Shown here: positions 8,655 to 17,960 of the stretch, piece after piece
Numbering within the stretch: the first letter of the stretch is position 1
Layout of the letters: every line of letters starts with the position of its first letter
NCBI GenBank assembly: GCA_016217595.1
Contig: JACRHS010000032.1
Location: 1 to 64,000, forward strand
From: Opitutia bacterium
GTDB taxonomy: Bacteria; Verrucomicrobiota; Verrucomicrobiia; Opitutales; Opitutaceae
Direction: 5' to 3'
DNA length: 64,000 bases
Program-made: the position numbers and the translations under genes
The notes under the pieces: generated by a model
Databases searched by the model: none
Told to the model about the DNA's origin: nothing
Seen by the model: only the letters and a program-made list of their open reading frames with translations

Positions 8655-9212
8655 ATGAATCCGCGCGATCCCGCTTTGCCCGCCAAGCACCTCGCCGGCT
8701 ACTTGTTGCTGGCGCATCCGGCGATGCGCGATCCGAACTTCGCGCGCACGGTGGTGCTGATGTCGGCGCACAACGACGAGGGCGCGATGGGTGTGGTGTT
8801 GAACCGGCCGCTGGGTCGCAAACTTGGCGAGCTCAACGGAGCGTTTGCGCTCGGCCCGATCTCCGAGGTGCCGGTGTTTCAAGGCGGGCCGGTGCAGACG
8901 GAGCAGTTGATTCTCGTGGCGTGGCAGGTGCACCCCGAGGGATTTCGCCTGCATTTCGGCATCGAGCCGGATCAGGCGGTGCAGCTGCAAGGCGAGGAAG
9001 GGATGCATTTGCGGGCCTTCGTGGGCTACGCGGGCTGGACCGGCGGACAGCTCGAAAACGAGTTGCGCCAAAAGACGTGGATTGTCGTGCCTGTGCCCGG
9101 AGATTTGCTGGAGCATCCGCAGGACAAGGCGCTGTGGCGCACGGTGCTCGGTCGCGAGGGCGACGAGTGGAAATTGCTCGCCGCCGAGCCGGAAGATCCC
9201 AGCGCCAACTGA
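8655..9212 (+). CDS. YqgE/AlgH family protein (UPF0301)
   Basis: Protein of 185 aa. LAGYLLLAHPAMRDPNFARTVVL and GAMGVVLNRPLG near the N-terminus are family hallmarks, as are the block VFQGGPVQTEQL and the late VFVGYAGWTGGQLENEL-like stretch (seen as FVGYAGWTGGQLENEL). The biochemical role is unknown; it has been loosely connected to alginate regulation in Pseudomonas. It follows the dCMP deaminase gene by 19 nt on the same strand. Confidence 0.93.
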   Translation: MNPRDPALPAKHLAGYLLLAHPAMRDPNFARTVVLMSAHNDEGAMGVVLNRPLGRKLGELNGAFALGPISEVPVFQGGPVQTEQLILVAWQVHPEGFRLHFGIEPDQAVQLQGEEGMHLRAFVGYAGWTGGQLENELRQKTWIVVPVPGDLLEHPQDKALWRTVLGREGDEWKLLAAEPEDPSAN

Positions 9213-9278
9213 ACGCGCACGACTAACGGGACATTTCCGTTGACAAGCCGTGCGGCGTTCCGTGTTTTGACCGCTTTT

Positions 9279-9404
9279 ATGAAAGTTGTCTCCTCCATCA
9301 AATCCGCGAAGAAGCGTCATCCGGACTGCCAAGTGGTCCGCCGCAAAGGGCGCATCTACGTGATCAACAAGACCGACCCGCGCTACAAGGCGCGTCAGGG
9401 TTAA
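9279..9404 (+). CDS. rpmJ: 50S ribosomal protein L36 (zinc-free type)
   Basis: A small protein of 41 aa, read directly from the sequence: [20 protein letters not shown], then [21 protein letters not shown] less its last residue. This matches the long 'type B' form of L36. The CxxC-x-CxxxH zinc ribbon of ordinary L36 is missing; only one Cys remains. A TTGACA at 9240-9245 could be the -35 box of its promoter. L31 follows 24 nt downstream, also in a zinc-free form. Confidence 0.95.
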   Translation: MKVVSSIKSAKKRHPDCQVVRRKGRIYVINKTDPRYKARQG

Positions 9405-9428
9405 TCCTTAGCCCAGGAGAATTTTACC

Positions 9429-9683
9429 GTGAAAGCCGAAGTCCATCCCGCTCTCAACAACGTCTGCTTCCTCGATGTCGCCACGGGCAAGCGTTTCCTC
9501 ACCAAGTCCACGATGAAGTCGAACCGCAAGGAGACCATCGAAGGCGTCGAGTATTTCGTGGTCCTGCGCGACGTCACGATGGACTCGCATCCCGCCTACA
9601 CCGGCGAGAAACGCCTCGTCGACACCGCTGGCCGCGTGGAGAAGTTCACCACGAAGTTCAAGCGCAGCACGAAGGCCAAGTAA
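9429..9683 (+). CDS. rpmE2: 50S ribosomal protein L31, type B
   Basis: Protein of 84 aa. The pattern KAEVHPALNNVCFLDVATGK, RFLTKSTMKSNRKETIEG and SHPAYTGEKRLVDTAGRVEKF is that of type B L31, which lacks the CxxC zinc site of type A. The start is GTG with AGGAGA 8-9 nt upstream. It probably forms one transcript with rpmJ and ends at the strong hairpin after 9710. Zinc-free L31/L36 forms are Zur-controlled in many bacteria, but I see no clear Zur palindrome here. Confidence 0.95.
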   Translation: MKAEVHPALNNVCFLDVATGKRFLTKSTMKSNRKETIEGVEYFVVLRDVTMDSHPAYTGEKRLVDTAGRVEKFTTKFKRSTKAK

Positions 9684-9710
9684 GCGCGCTTACGCCGCTA
9701 TTGTCTTTTC

Positions 9711-9740
9711 GCCCTCCGCCTAAAACGCGGAGGGCTTTTT
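9711..9740 (+). terminator. Rho-independent terminator of rpmJ-rpmE2
   Basis: Nine-bp perfect stem GCCCTCCGC / GCGGAGGGC with a 7-nt loop, followed by TTTTT, 27 nt after the rpmE2 stop codon. Confidence 0.92.
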
Positions 9741-9817
9741 GTTGTCTGCGTTCCCAGCGGTGCACCGGCCGCGGTCACGGAAGTTTGTTATACCAAACTC
9801 CTCCTGAATTTAGACTA

Positions 9818-9900
9818 TTGAACAAAAGCTAACGAAGGAAACGAAGCGCACAAAGCGCAGACTGAATCGGACTTCTTTATCTTCGTTTGCTTTTGTTCAA
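9818..9900. repeat. 20-bp inverted repeat with A/G-rich centre
   Basis: Arms TTGAACAAAAGCTAACGAAG (9818-9837) and its complement at 9881-9900 match at 19 of 20 positions and enclose 43 bp. There is no T-run, so it is not a standard terminator. It looks like a dispersed intergenic element of the REP/MITE kind. It lies in the 392-nt spacer (9684-10075) between rpmE2 and the DUF1015 gene. Confidence 0.6.
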
Positions 9901-9928
9901 AATCAGAATGCTTGGGCTTATTGGTATT

Positions 9929-10003
9929 ACGTATTACGTAACAAACGCGCCGTGTCGCTGGGGTGGCGATGGCGGCGACTTTGTAACGTATTACGTTACA
10001 AAC
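9929..10003. repeat. Pair of 18-bp near-palindromic direct repeats
   Basis: ACGTATTACGTAACAAAC at 9929-9946 and ACGTATTACGTTACAAAC at 9986-10003 differ at one base and lie 57 bp apart in the same orientation. Each contains a TTACGTAA/GTAACG-type dyad, and the second extends to GTAACG-TATTA-CGTTAC. They are upstream of the DUF1015 gene and could be protein-binding sites or part of the repeat element beside them. Confidence 0.5.
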
Positions 10004-10075
10004 AGGGTCGTGGCGGCGACAGTGGCACGCCCGCGTTCTTGACGCCGCCGGGCGCGGTTGCCTCCATGGCGGCCT

Positions 10076-11290
10076 ATGCGAATTCGCGCCTTCCAAGGTC
10101 TCGTCCCCGCTCCCGCACTCGCGCCTGAAGTGGCCTGCGTGCCTTACGATGTTGTCGATGCGGCCGAGGCCGCGGCGCTGGCGGCGGGCAAGCCACACAG
10201 CTTGCTGCACGTTGACCGCGCCGAGATCGATTTGCCTCCGGAAACCGACCACTACAGCGCCGAGGTGTACGCGAAGGCCCGCGAGAATTTTCTGCAACTG
10301 CAGCGCGCCGGCGCACTCGTGCGCGAGAGCGAACCCTGCCTCTACCTTTACCAGCAACAGATGGGGGCGCATTGCCAGCGCGGTGTAGTCGCCGTTTGCC
10401 ATGTCGAGGACTACGACGCCGACCTCATCAAAAAGCATGAGAAGACGCGCAAGGACAAGGAAGACGACCGCACGCGCTTGATCGACACGCTAAGTGCCGG
10501 CACCGGACCGGTGTTTCTCACTTATCGCGACGAACCGGCGGTCAACGCCCTTGTAGCGCGGCTGGTACAGACCGCACCGCAACACGATTTCACCGCGCCG
10601 GATGGCATCCGTCACACATCGTGGCGTATTCCCGGTGGCGCAGAGTGGGTGGCGGCCTTCGGGCGCGTGCCGCATCTCTACATCGCTGATGGACATCACC
10701 GCGCGGCCAGCGCGGCGCGAGTCGCCCGATTGCGTCGCGAACGCAATCCGCAGCACACCGGCGCGGAAGATTACAACTGGTTTCTGTGTGTCATCTTCCC
10801 CGCGAGCGAACTCAAGATTTTGCCCTATAACCGCCACGTCTTTGACCTCAACGGCCGTGCCCCCGCGGCATTTCTTGAGCAGGTGCGGGCTACCTTCGGT
10901 CTGACGGAGAACGCCGCTCCGACACCGACGGCCGTGGGGCAGGTGAGCATGTACCTCGGTGGAAAATGGTACGGACTGCGTTGCCCGATGGACCCGAAGG
11001 CCGATCCGGTGTCGCGGCTCGATGTGAGCGTATTGCAGGACAAACTGCTCGCGCCGCTACTCGGCATCGACGACCCGCGTACGAACAAGCGGATCGATTT
11101 CGTCGGCGGCATTCGCGGCACGGGCGAGTTGGTCAAACGGGTGGACGCACGGGGCGGGGTGGCCTTTTCGATGTACCCGACGACCGTGGCGCAATTGATG
11201 GAAATCGCCGATGCCGGCCAGATCATGCCCCCGAAGAGCACTTGGTTTGAACCCAAACTACGCTCGGGCCTCTTCGTGCACACGTTCTGA
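10076..11290 (+). CDS. DUF1015 family protein
   Basis: Protein of 404 aa of the DUF1015 family (COG4198-like), present in many bacteria. Conserved blocks seen are RAFQGLVPAPA with PYDVV at the N-terminus, LIKKHEKTRKDKEDDRTRLI, and YIADGHHRAASA. The family has been linked to SbnI-like free-serine kinases, which would make O-phosphoserine, but that assignment for this member is only suggestive. The start MRIRAFQG at 10076 fits the family. It ends just before a hairpin that serves the opposite strand. Confidence 0.88.
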   Translation: MRIRAFQGLVPAPALAPEVACVPYDVVDAAEAAALAAGKPHSLLHVDRAEIDLPPETDHYSAEVYAKARENFLQLQRAGALVRESEPCLYLYQQQMGAHCQRGVVAVCHVEDYDADLIKKHEKTRKDKEDDRTRLIDTLSAGTGPVFLTYRDEPAVNALVARLVQTAPQHDFTAPDGIRHTSWRIPGGAEWVAAFGRVPHLYIADGHHRAASAARVARLRRERNPQHTGAEDYNWFLCVIFPASELKILPYNRHVFDLNGRAPAAFLEQVRATFGLTENAAPTPTAVGQVSMYLGGKWYGLRCPMDPKADPVSRLDVSVLQDKLLAPLLGIDDPRTNKRIDFVGGIRGTGELVKRVDARGGVAFSMYPTTVAQLMEIADAGQIMPPKSTWFEPKLRSGLFVHTF

Positions 11291-11310
11291 GCAGGCGCGT
11301 TTATTTTTTG

Positions 11311-11346
11311 AAAAGAAAAAGCCGCACGGCTTACGCCGTGCGGCTT
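11311..11346 (-). terminator. Rho-independent terminator of TonB receptor gene
   Basis: Twelve-bp perfect stem AAGCCGCACGGC / GCCGTGCGGCTT with a 4-nt loop. On the minus strand it is followed by TTTTTCTTTT, 37 nt past the receptor stop codon. Readthrough from the plus-strand DUF1015 gene would also meet it, but without a T-run. Confidence 0.92.
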
Positions 11347-11382
11347 GAATTCAAGGGCGCACGAAGACTCGTATCGTAGATA

Positions 11383-14300
11383 CTAGAATTGGCCGGTAAT
11401 ACCGAATTTGAGGGTCCGCGGCGTGACCCATTGCGAACGAGTGCGACTTTCCATAAATGTGTACCGCCGCGGTGCTTTCTCGGCGATATTGTTCACATTA
11501 AGGAAAAGCGTTGCATCGGGACGGATCTTGTAGGTGAACCCAGCGTTCATTATTAATAATTCGTCACGGATGGTGACGCTGTTTGGTGAAGTGGTACTAT
11601 ATGTGATTGGGTATTTTCCGGTATAATTCAAATCGAACGATGCGCCGAATTTCTTGTAGATATACAATAAACTGGCGTTGTATGCGCGTGGTACGAATTC
11701 TGCAATCTGGCCAGTTTTCAGGTTTACGGTGCCGGCAAAGCGTCCCTCTGTCTCGAGGTAAGTATAGTTAGCGCGTACCGTGAGGCCCCTGAGGGAGCCG
11801 GGAAGGAATGTAAGCTGCTTGCGAAAATCGAATTCAACGCCTTTGAGTGTGGCATTGCCGAGGTTGGTGGCCTGAATGATTTCGTAGCCCGCGTACAGAC
11901 CGTCAAAACCATTATCATTGCCTTCTGGTATGATGAATCCAGAGCGACTCGTGGAACCAATGTAGTCGGTGATTTTCTTCCTGTAGCCGCGGACAGAGAA
12001 CATGCCATCTTTGAGGTAGTATTCGAGCTTTAGATCGATATTTTTGGCCATCTGTGGGCGCAGCGCCGCATTGCCGACAGTTACAGTGCGTGCGCTATCG
12101 CTTACGCTAGGAGTGGGCACGATGTCCTGACGGCGTGGCCGGCCGTAACTGGTGGACCAGCTGGACCTCAATTTCAGGTTGCTGGAGATATCATAAGCTG
12201 CGTGGAAGCTGGGGAAGTACTTATGATAATCGCCGTCGCGTGATTGCTGGGCAAAATCCATGGCTGCCCGTTTGAAGTGGTTGGGCTCAGATGCGATCGG
12301 CGTAGTGCGAGCGCGCAGATAAGTGAATGTTTCCACCCCGACCCATTCGCCTCTGATGCCGGCGAGTAACGTCAGTCGGCCGAATTTTGCCTGCCCCTGA
12401 ATATAGGCAGAATCGACACCTTCTTCCATAATATATCTGCCGGAGTAAGGTTGTGTTGCGCTGAAATTAACATCCTCATACCAGAGTGCCGGATTGTTAA
12501 GGGTGGTGCTGATGGCTGAAGGGTCGACGACGGGCAACCGTCGTCCGCCGTTCTGGCGCTCAAATTCAGTCAGCGTCATCAGCGCATTGGTGGGCAGTAC
12601 AGTGCCGGGTAGCTGATACCAGCGGCGTGGGAGGATGTTGCGGCCGTTTACGCGCCGGTTGATGGTATCAATCCCGACTTTCATCGAAAACGGGATTTTG
12701 GTTTCGAAGTTATAGCTAGCGTTGATGTTGCCAGATACTTCATTGGTGTCGGTCACTAGATCGCGTTTAGTAAATACCGCCGAAGTGACAGGCACAGGTT
12801 GCGTGGTGGCATTGGCCGCAGTGATGACGAACGGTGTATAGCTAGCTATATCATAGACGCTTGGGCCGGCGGTCTGATTAAATACATTACCCCTGAGGTC
12901 GGAGATATCGAGCGTGAATCCGATGGGGTCTTTGGTACGAAGTGCTATGGTGCCATTTTCCCGTTCCCGGCCTGCACCTGACTCCCAATGCGTATTGCTC
13001 CAGCGGTAGGCATGGTCGATTTTTAAGCGCCCAAAATTGTGCTCAAACAAGAGCGTGCCGGTCGGATTTTTGCTGGTGAAAGAATACTCCTGTGGATTGA
13101 GCCGCATCTGCGCCGCGCCAACGGCTACACCACCGGGTTGGAGGGTGGTATTGGCGACGGGCAGGATTTCGATGCGTTTGGCGGTGTAACCGGCCTTGAT
13201 CGCGCCGGTGGCGGTGGCAGGTGTTCCATCGTTTACAGTTAGATTTGTCGAGACCCATGGGTTTACCGCCGTGTAGTTGAAGAACGGCTCGGAACCAGCA
13301 TTGTAGAGAAATCTCAGTGAGACGGTGGTTTTGGGGGAAAGACGGTAATCAGCCCGGGCGCTGATGGCAGAGATGAACCGATCATTAAAGCCGCTCATGC
13401 GGGTATAATCACGTAACTGCGCCACCGGGTTGGTGGTGCTTTCGTAAAGCATGATGTCCCAGTCGTGAGGATTCATGATTTCCTGATAGGAACCGCTGAC
13501 CACTATACCCAAGTTTCTTCTCCCGCCGGCGACGTCGAACACCTCGGTATAGCTGACGTTGAAGTCTGGACGTAGCGGACGTTCAGCGACTGCAGCGTTG
13601 CGTTTAGACCATGAAGGAAAATAACGACCACTGGCGGTATAGCCGATGCGGCGCCGTTCCGCCATGGCAAGTGGGGACTTTGTTTTTAGATTGAGCTGAC
13701 CACCGAGGGAGTCAGCTCGCTTGTCTGGTGTTTGGCCTGCAATGATTTCAATTTGCTCGTACATTGAACCGGAGAACGAATGGAGTGTGGCGGTGCGACC
13801 GTCACCACCGACGCCGGTTGAGGACATTCCATCGATATTCAGGCGTGTATAGCTGCCGGGCATGCCACCGATGCTAACATTGTTGATCAGGTTGTCTTCG
13901 TCGGTGGTATAGGTGATGCCAGGCATGCGGGACACCAGCTCGCCGACGTTTTGGGTGGGCAGGATGCCCCACTCATCAAGTGCGGTGACGTTTTTTACAT
14001 TTAATGCGTTGCGTTGTTCGGTTACGGCAAGTGCTTGGCCTTCTTTCACCGAGGCAACCGTGAAGGCATCCATCACTAATACTTCAGAGGCCTTCATTTC
14101 GATATCGGTCGTAGTGGTCTCGCCCGGCTTTACCGTCACGGTGATGCGTTGATCTTCGAATCCGGAGTAGGAAACAACGAGATCAACCGCGCCGGCGGAT
14201 ATCTGGGAGATTAGGAAGCTGCCGGTATTATCGGTCTGCTCCTGCCGGTCAAAAGCGAGGAGTTTGACCGTCGCGCCTTGGAGCGCGTTCTTGGTGCCTT

Positions 14301-14445
14301 TGCTGGTCACGAAGCCGGAGATATTGCCGGTTTCGGCTGCTAGGAGCGTCGCGCTGGCTGCAACCAGAGCGAGAAACAGGCTGGTTGCTTGGCGCAACAG
14401 CCGAGGGAATAGACGATAACAACTGTGCTGTGTGTGGTTGGTCAT
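11383..14445 (-). CDS. TonB-dependent outer-membrane receptor
   Basis: Protein of 1020 aa. After a signal peptide (about residues 1-37) comes a carboxypeptidase-regulatory-like beta-sandwich domain (GNISGFVTSKGTKNALQGAT to about 115), then a plug with RMPGITYTTDEDN, GSYTRLNIDGM and DSLGGQLNLKTKS (about 160-260), then a long barrel ending RTLKFGITGQF with the usual terminal Phe. It imports a large ligand, probably an oligosaccharide, using TonB energy. No SusD-like partner is present. The gene is visibly AT-richer than its surroundings. Confidence 0.95.
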   Translation of the reverse strand: MTNHTQHSCYRLFPRLLRQATSLFLALVAASATLLAAETGNISGFVTSKGTKNALQGATVKLLAFDRQEQTDNTGSFLISQISAGAVDLVVSYSGFEDQRITVTVKPGETTTTDIEMKASEVLVMDAFTVASVKEGQALAVTEQRNALNVKNVTALDEWGILPTQNVGELVSRMPGITYTTDEDNLINNVSIGGMPGSYTRLNIDGMSSTGVGGDGRTATLHSFSGSMYEQIEIIAGQTPDKRADSLGGQLNLKTKSPLAMAERRRIGYTASGRYFPSWSKRNAAVAERPLRPDFNVSYTEVFDVAGGRRNLGIVVSGSYQEIMNPHDWDIMLYESTTNPVAQLRDYTRMSGFNDRFISAISARADYRLSPKTTVSLRFLYNAGSEPFFNYTAVNPWVSTNLTVNDGTPATATGAIKAGYTAKRIEILPVANTTLQPGGVAVGAAQMRLNPQEYSFTSKNPTGTLLFEHNFGRLKIDHAYRWSNTHWESGAGRERENGTIALRTKDPIGFTLDISDLRGNVFNQTAGPSVYDIASYTPFVITAANATTQPVPVTSAVFTKRDLVTDTNEVSGNINASYNFETKIPFSMKVGIDTINRRVNGRNILPRRWYQLPGTVLPTNALMTLTEFERQNGGRRLPVVDPSAISTTLNNPALWYEDVNFSATQPYSGRYIMEEGVDSAYIQGQAKFGRLTLLAGIRGEWVGVETFTYLRARTTPIASEPNHFKRAAMDFAQQSRDGDYHKYFPSFHAAYDISSNLKLRSSWSTSYGRPRRQDIVPTPSVSDSARTVTVGNAALRPQMAKNIDLKLEYYLKDGMFSVRGYRKKITDYIGSTSRSGFIIPEGNDNGFDGLYAGYEIIQATNLGNATLKGVEFDFRKQLTFLPGSLRGLTVRANYTYLETEGRFAGTVNLKTGQIAEFVPRAYNASLLYIYKKFGASFDLNYTGKYPITYSTTSPNSVTIRDELLIMNAGFTYKIRPDATLFLNVNNIAEKAPRRYTFMESRTRSQWVTPRTLKFGITGQF

Positions 14446-14732
14446 CGAGGGTTTGGGTTAGGGAAAAGTCGGATGCGAAATCGAACCGTGGTTGGCGTTA
14501 GTAAGCCGCGCAATTAACGCACTTCGATTTGTGGGGGCGGTGAAGTTCATGTGTTTCAAGGCGCGCAGGCAAAAGTTGGCTGTATTCTAACAAGGGGTAG
14601 AAGGCGGCTAGTGTGGTGCGATGAATCGGTAGCTAGTACCCAATCAGTGCGCAAGGAGTTTCTTGCTCCTTGGGTCGCAACGGCTGCGAAGGGGGCCTCA
14701 GCCTTTGTACCTCGCGCAATGTGCGCAGAGGA

Positions 14733-15563
14733 TCAGTTCTGCACCGCGCGGAGATAAACCGCCTCGTAATGATCCTGAATCGCGGCCAGCTCGGGGCGGT
14801 CGAACACCCGGCGGCCATCGGGTCGTTGGTGGTACCCGGCGTTGGCGTGCAACACGTAGATCGGCTGTCCGGCGTGCTGCGGCTGGAGTCCACGCACCTC
14901 GCAGGTGTGGAGCGAAGTCTTGCCGCGGGCGTGCCAGACGCTGCCGCAGACGTTGCGGATCTTCAGTTTCTCGGCGTAGATGGCGGCGACAAATGCGTCA
15001 TTTTCCCAAAGATTGCCCTTCAGTGCAACTGCGCTTGCGAGGCGTTCGTAGGAGTCTAACAGACAATTGCGTCGCACGATCCACCAGCCAGAGGAGAAGT
15101 ATGCGTCATCGCGACGCAATCCAAGCGGCTCTAGATTGCAGTCGTGGACGATCTCACCAACGGACTGGATGTGGGCATCGATGAGTAGGTCGTAATCTGC
15201 AGCCAATGGCGGGATTGGTGGCAGTGGGTGGGCGAATAGCGCATCTGCGTCGATCCACATCGCGAGGTCCCACGGCGTGTTGGTGGCGGCGAGGAATCGT
15301 CCGGTGCGGGCTTTGCCAAGCCATGGATGCTCCGCGGGGTTGTCTGGGTTGTCTAGCACTTCGATGCTGGGTAGGCGTCGGAGCTCTGCTACTTGGTTTG
15401 GGCTCATACCGTAATTGCATACCGCTAGTGGCAGGTTGTGCATGTGAGTCAGCCAAGAGCCAAGAAGTACGCGCAGATTGGCGAAGTGCGAGTCGTTAGC
15501 TCCGGTGACGATTAGCGTGCGGACGGGTGAGGAGGTGGCGGAATAAACGGAGGCGGCGGACAT
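14733..15563 (-). CDS. Glycosyltransferase-like (GT-A fold) protein
   Basis: Protein of 276 aa. MWIDADALFAHPL holds a DxD motif of the kind that binds a metal and nucleotide-sugar, LLIDAHIQSVGE and FSSGWWIVRR match the acceptor side of hypothetical GT-A enzymes, and the C-terminal half carries WHARGKTSLH. No membrane segment or signal peptide is seen. An in-frame GTG at 15584 is an alternative start. The substrate is unknown. It is on the same strand as, and upstream of, the TonB receptor gene; the 287-nt gap between them contains no recognised element. Confidence 0.6.
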   Translation of the reverse strand: MSAASVYSATSSPVRTLIVTGANDSHFANLRVLLGSWLTHMHNLPLAVCNYGMSPNQVAELRRLPSIEVLDNPDNPAEHPWLGKARTGRFLAATNTPWDLAMWIDADALFAHPLPPIPPLAADYDLLIDAHIQSVGEIVHDCNLEPLGLRRDDAYFSSGWWIVRRNCLLDSYERLASAVALKGNLWENDAFVAAIYAEKLKIRNVCGSVWHARGKTSLHTCEVRGLQPQHAGQPIYVLHANAGYHQRPDGRRVFDRPELAAIQDHYEAVYLRAVQN

Positions 15564-15653
15564 GGTGTTAAGAGTCGGACGCACGCAGGGAAGTGCGGCG
15601 GGCGCAGGTTGTCGAGCGGGAGTTGGCGTGGACGGCGCGTCTGCGCACCGATG

Positions 15654-17960
15654 TTATTTCAAAATCGGGTAAAGGCTCGCGTAGTCGTCGGTCCAGAGCG
15701 GGATGGCGGGCATGTTTTCGCGCGGAGCTTCGGTGGCTTGTTTGAGCACATCGCTGGCGAGCCACGCGCGGTTCTTGGTCAGCAACACCCAGGTCGTGGC
15801 ATAGAGCCACCAGTCGTCTTCGTGGTCGTCGGCAATGGCCGCCATGCCGAGGTCGAAGTGTTGCGCGAGATTATGCACGACGGGCAACAGATCGAGGTAA
15901 CGGTTGGAAATGTGCACCGCGATCACGCCGCCGGGCCGCAGGTGTTCGAGATAAACCGCGAACGCCTCCCGCGTCAGCAAATGCACCGGGATGGCATCGC
16001 TGCTGAAAGCGTCGAGTGCGAGCAGATCGAACTGTTGCAGTTCGCGGCGCCGGAGTTCCGTTTCCATCGACAGGCGGGCGTCGCCCATCACCACGTCGAT
16101 GCGCGCGGCGCAACGTTCCAGATATGTGAAATGGCTGCGCGCGAGCTGTTCGACTTGCGGGTTAATCTCGTAGATGCGCAGGCGGTCGCCAGCTAAGCCG
16201 TAGGTGGCGAGCGAGCCGGTGCCGAGCCCGACGAGCCCGAGCCGACGGCCCTCTGGCCGCTCAGGCAGGTTGTCCAGGGCGAGCCCGATGCCGCTGTTGC
16301 GACCGTAATAGCTGGTCGGCCATGCGGACTTGACCGGGTCGGCGAACTGGAGGCCGTGCGTGATTTTTCCGTGTTGGAGCACGAAGTAGTGTTCGTCGGG
16401 GTTGGCTTTGTCGTATTCGAACACCGCCAGCACGCCGTAGAAATTCCGGCAGCCGACGATGGCGAGCCGGTCGGAGTCTTTAACCTGAACCAGCAGAATC
16501 GCGCCCAGCAGCAGCGCCAGCGTCACGGCGAAGCTGCCGGTCCGCGGACGCCACGCGCGCACGAACACACGACGCAGATCGCCGAAGCAGCCGAGTGTGA
16601 GCAGGGCCAGCAGGCTGATGCCCCACCATTGTTCGGAGTAGAACCCTTTCAACTCCTGCCAAAACGCCATGGCGGTTCCGGTGTACCATGACGAAGCGGT
16701 GAGCCGCAGCACCGGCACCAGCAAGGTCGCGCCCCACACGCCGGCGAGGAGCGCCCACAAGAGCGGGAGACTGCGGTTTTTCAGACAAAGCGCGGCGGCC
16801 AATATCCCGAGCGCCCACAAGCTGACGTGGAGTTCGAGAAATGAGTTGAACACCGCCGGGGCCACCAGCGCTGCGAGCAAGCCGCCCAGGGCACCGCCGG
16901 CGGAGATGAGCAGGTAAAACGACGTCAGGTGGCGCGGGTGGGGTTTGAGCCGGTAGAGTTCGCCATGGCAGAACATGCAGCCGACAAACAGCGTCGCGCT
17001 GTAGCCGACGATTTGCTGGGCGAGCGTGGCCTTGAAGCCCGCGAACAGCAGGTGGCAGACCGACGCCACACCAAGCGTCAGCAGCAGTCCGAAAGCCGGA
17101 CGACCGTACCAGCGCGGATTGTCGAAGCAGATGATGAACGTCAGTAGATACAGGCTGAGCGGCAGCACCCACAAAAACGGAATGACAGCCACGTCCTGGC
17201 AGAGCTTGTTGGTTGTCGCGAGCAACAGCAGCGATGCGACGGCGGGCAATGCGATCCAGTAAATCCGGTCCGACCAGGTCGGCGCCGGTGCCGGTGTCTC
17301 TTCGACGCGGGCGGCGGCGGGCGTGTCGGCGCCCGAAAGCTTCCGGAAGCGCCACGCGCAGTAACCGCACCCGAGCACGAACGCGCCGAGCCCCATCGCC
17401 CACAGGTTTGCCTGTGCCTGACGCGTGAACGCCGACTCGAAATAAAACGGATAACTCAGCAGCGCCAGCAACGAGCCGGCGTTGGACAACGCGTACAACC
17501 GGTACGGCGAAGCGCCGGGATGCGTTTGACCGAACCATTGCTGCAAGAGCGGTCCGGTCGACGAGAGCACAAAGTAGGGCAGGCCCAGACTCACCGTGAG
17601 CAATGCCAGGATGCGCCACGTGGGATCGCCGGCGATCGTCGGTTTCCAGCTCTCGGCGGGAGTGATCGGGAGCAACGCGAGCGAGAGGCCGAGCAACAGC
17701 AGATGCAGGTACGCCTGCTTTTTCGGCTTCAGATGCTGCGTCGTGAAATGCGCGTAGGCGTAGCCGCCGAGCAGCAACATTTGGAAAAACAACATGCAGG
17801 TGGTCCACACGCCGGGACTGCCGCCGAACCACGGCAGGATGTATTTGCCGATGAGCGGCTGGACTTGGAAGAGGAGAAACGCTCCGGTGAAAATCGTCAG
17901 CGCGTAGGCCGGCATGGGAGGAAGAGTTTGCCTGGTGAAAGTGCGGATGCTGCGCGTCAT
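15654..17960 (-). CDS. Membrane protein fused to spermidine-synthase-like domain
   Basis: Protein of about 768 aa. The first two-thirds is hydrophobic with about a dozen membrane helices (YALTIFTGAFLLFQVQPLIG at the start). The last ~230 residues are a Rossmann methyltransferase fold of spermidine-synthase type: LGLVGLGTGSLATYG for cofactor binding, VVMGDARLSME, and LDAFSSDAIPVHLLT. Such fusions are widespread and of unknown function. Two starts are possible, Met at 17960 or 17915; neither has a clear Shine-Dalgarno sequence. Divergent from aroA. Confidence 0.85.
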   Translation of the reverse strand: MTRSIRTFTRQTLPPMPAYALTIFTGAFLLFQVQPLIGKYILPWFGGSPGVWTTCMLFFQMLLLGGYAYAHFTTQHLKPKKQAYLHLLLLGLSLALLPITPAESWKPTIAGDPTWRILALLTVSLGLPYFVLSSTGPLLQQWFGQTHPGASPYRLYALSNAGSLLALLSYPFYFESAFTRQAQANLWAMGLGAFVLGCGYCAWRFRKLSGADTPAAARVEETPAPAPTWSDRIYWIALPAVASLLLLATTNKLCQDVAVIPFLWVLPLSLYLLTFIICFDNPRWYGRPAFGLLLTLGVASVCHLLFAGFKATLAQQIVGYSATLFVGCMFCHGELYRLKPHPRHLTSFYLLISAGGALGGLLAALVAPAVFNSFLELHVSLWALGILAAALCLKNRSLPLLWALLAGVWGATLLVPVLRLTASSWYTGTAMAFWQELKGFYSEQWWGISLLALLTLGCFGDLRRVFVRAWRPRTGSFAVTLALLLGAILLVQVKDSDRLAIVGCRNFYGVLAVFEYDKANPDEHYFVLQHGKITHGLQFADPVKSAWPTSYYGRNSGIGLALDNLPERPEGRRLGLVGLGTGSLATYGLAGDRLRIYEINPQVEQLARSHFTYLERCAARIDVVMGDARLSMETELRRRELQQFDLLALDAFSSDAIPVHLLTREAFAVYLEHLRPGGVIAVHISNRYLDLLPVVHNLAQHFDLGMAAIADDHEDDWWLYATTWVLLTKNRAWLASDVLKQATEAPRENMPAIPLWTDDYASLYPILK

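Noticed and set aside
14633-14893. Extra frame in the receptor-glycosyltransferase spacer
   Set aside because: Ser/Arg/Thr-rich shadow with no start signal or similarity.
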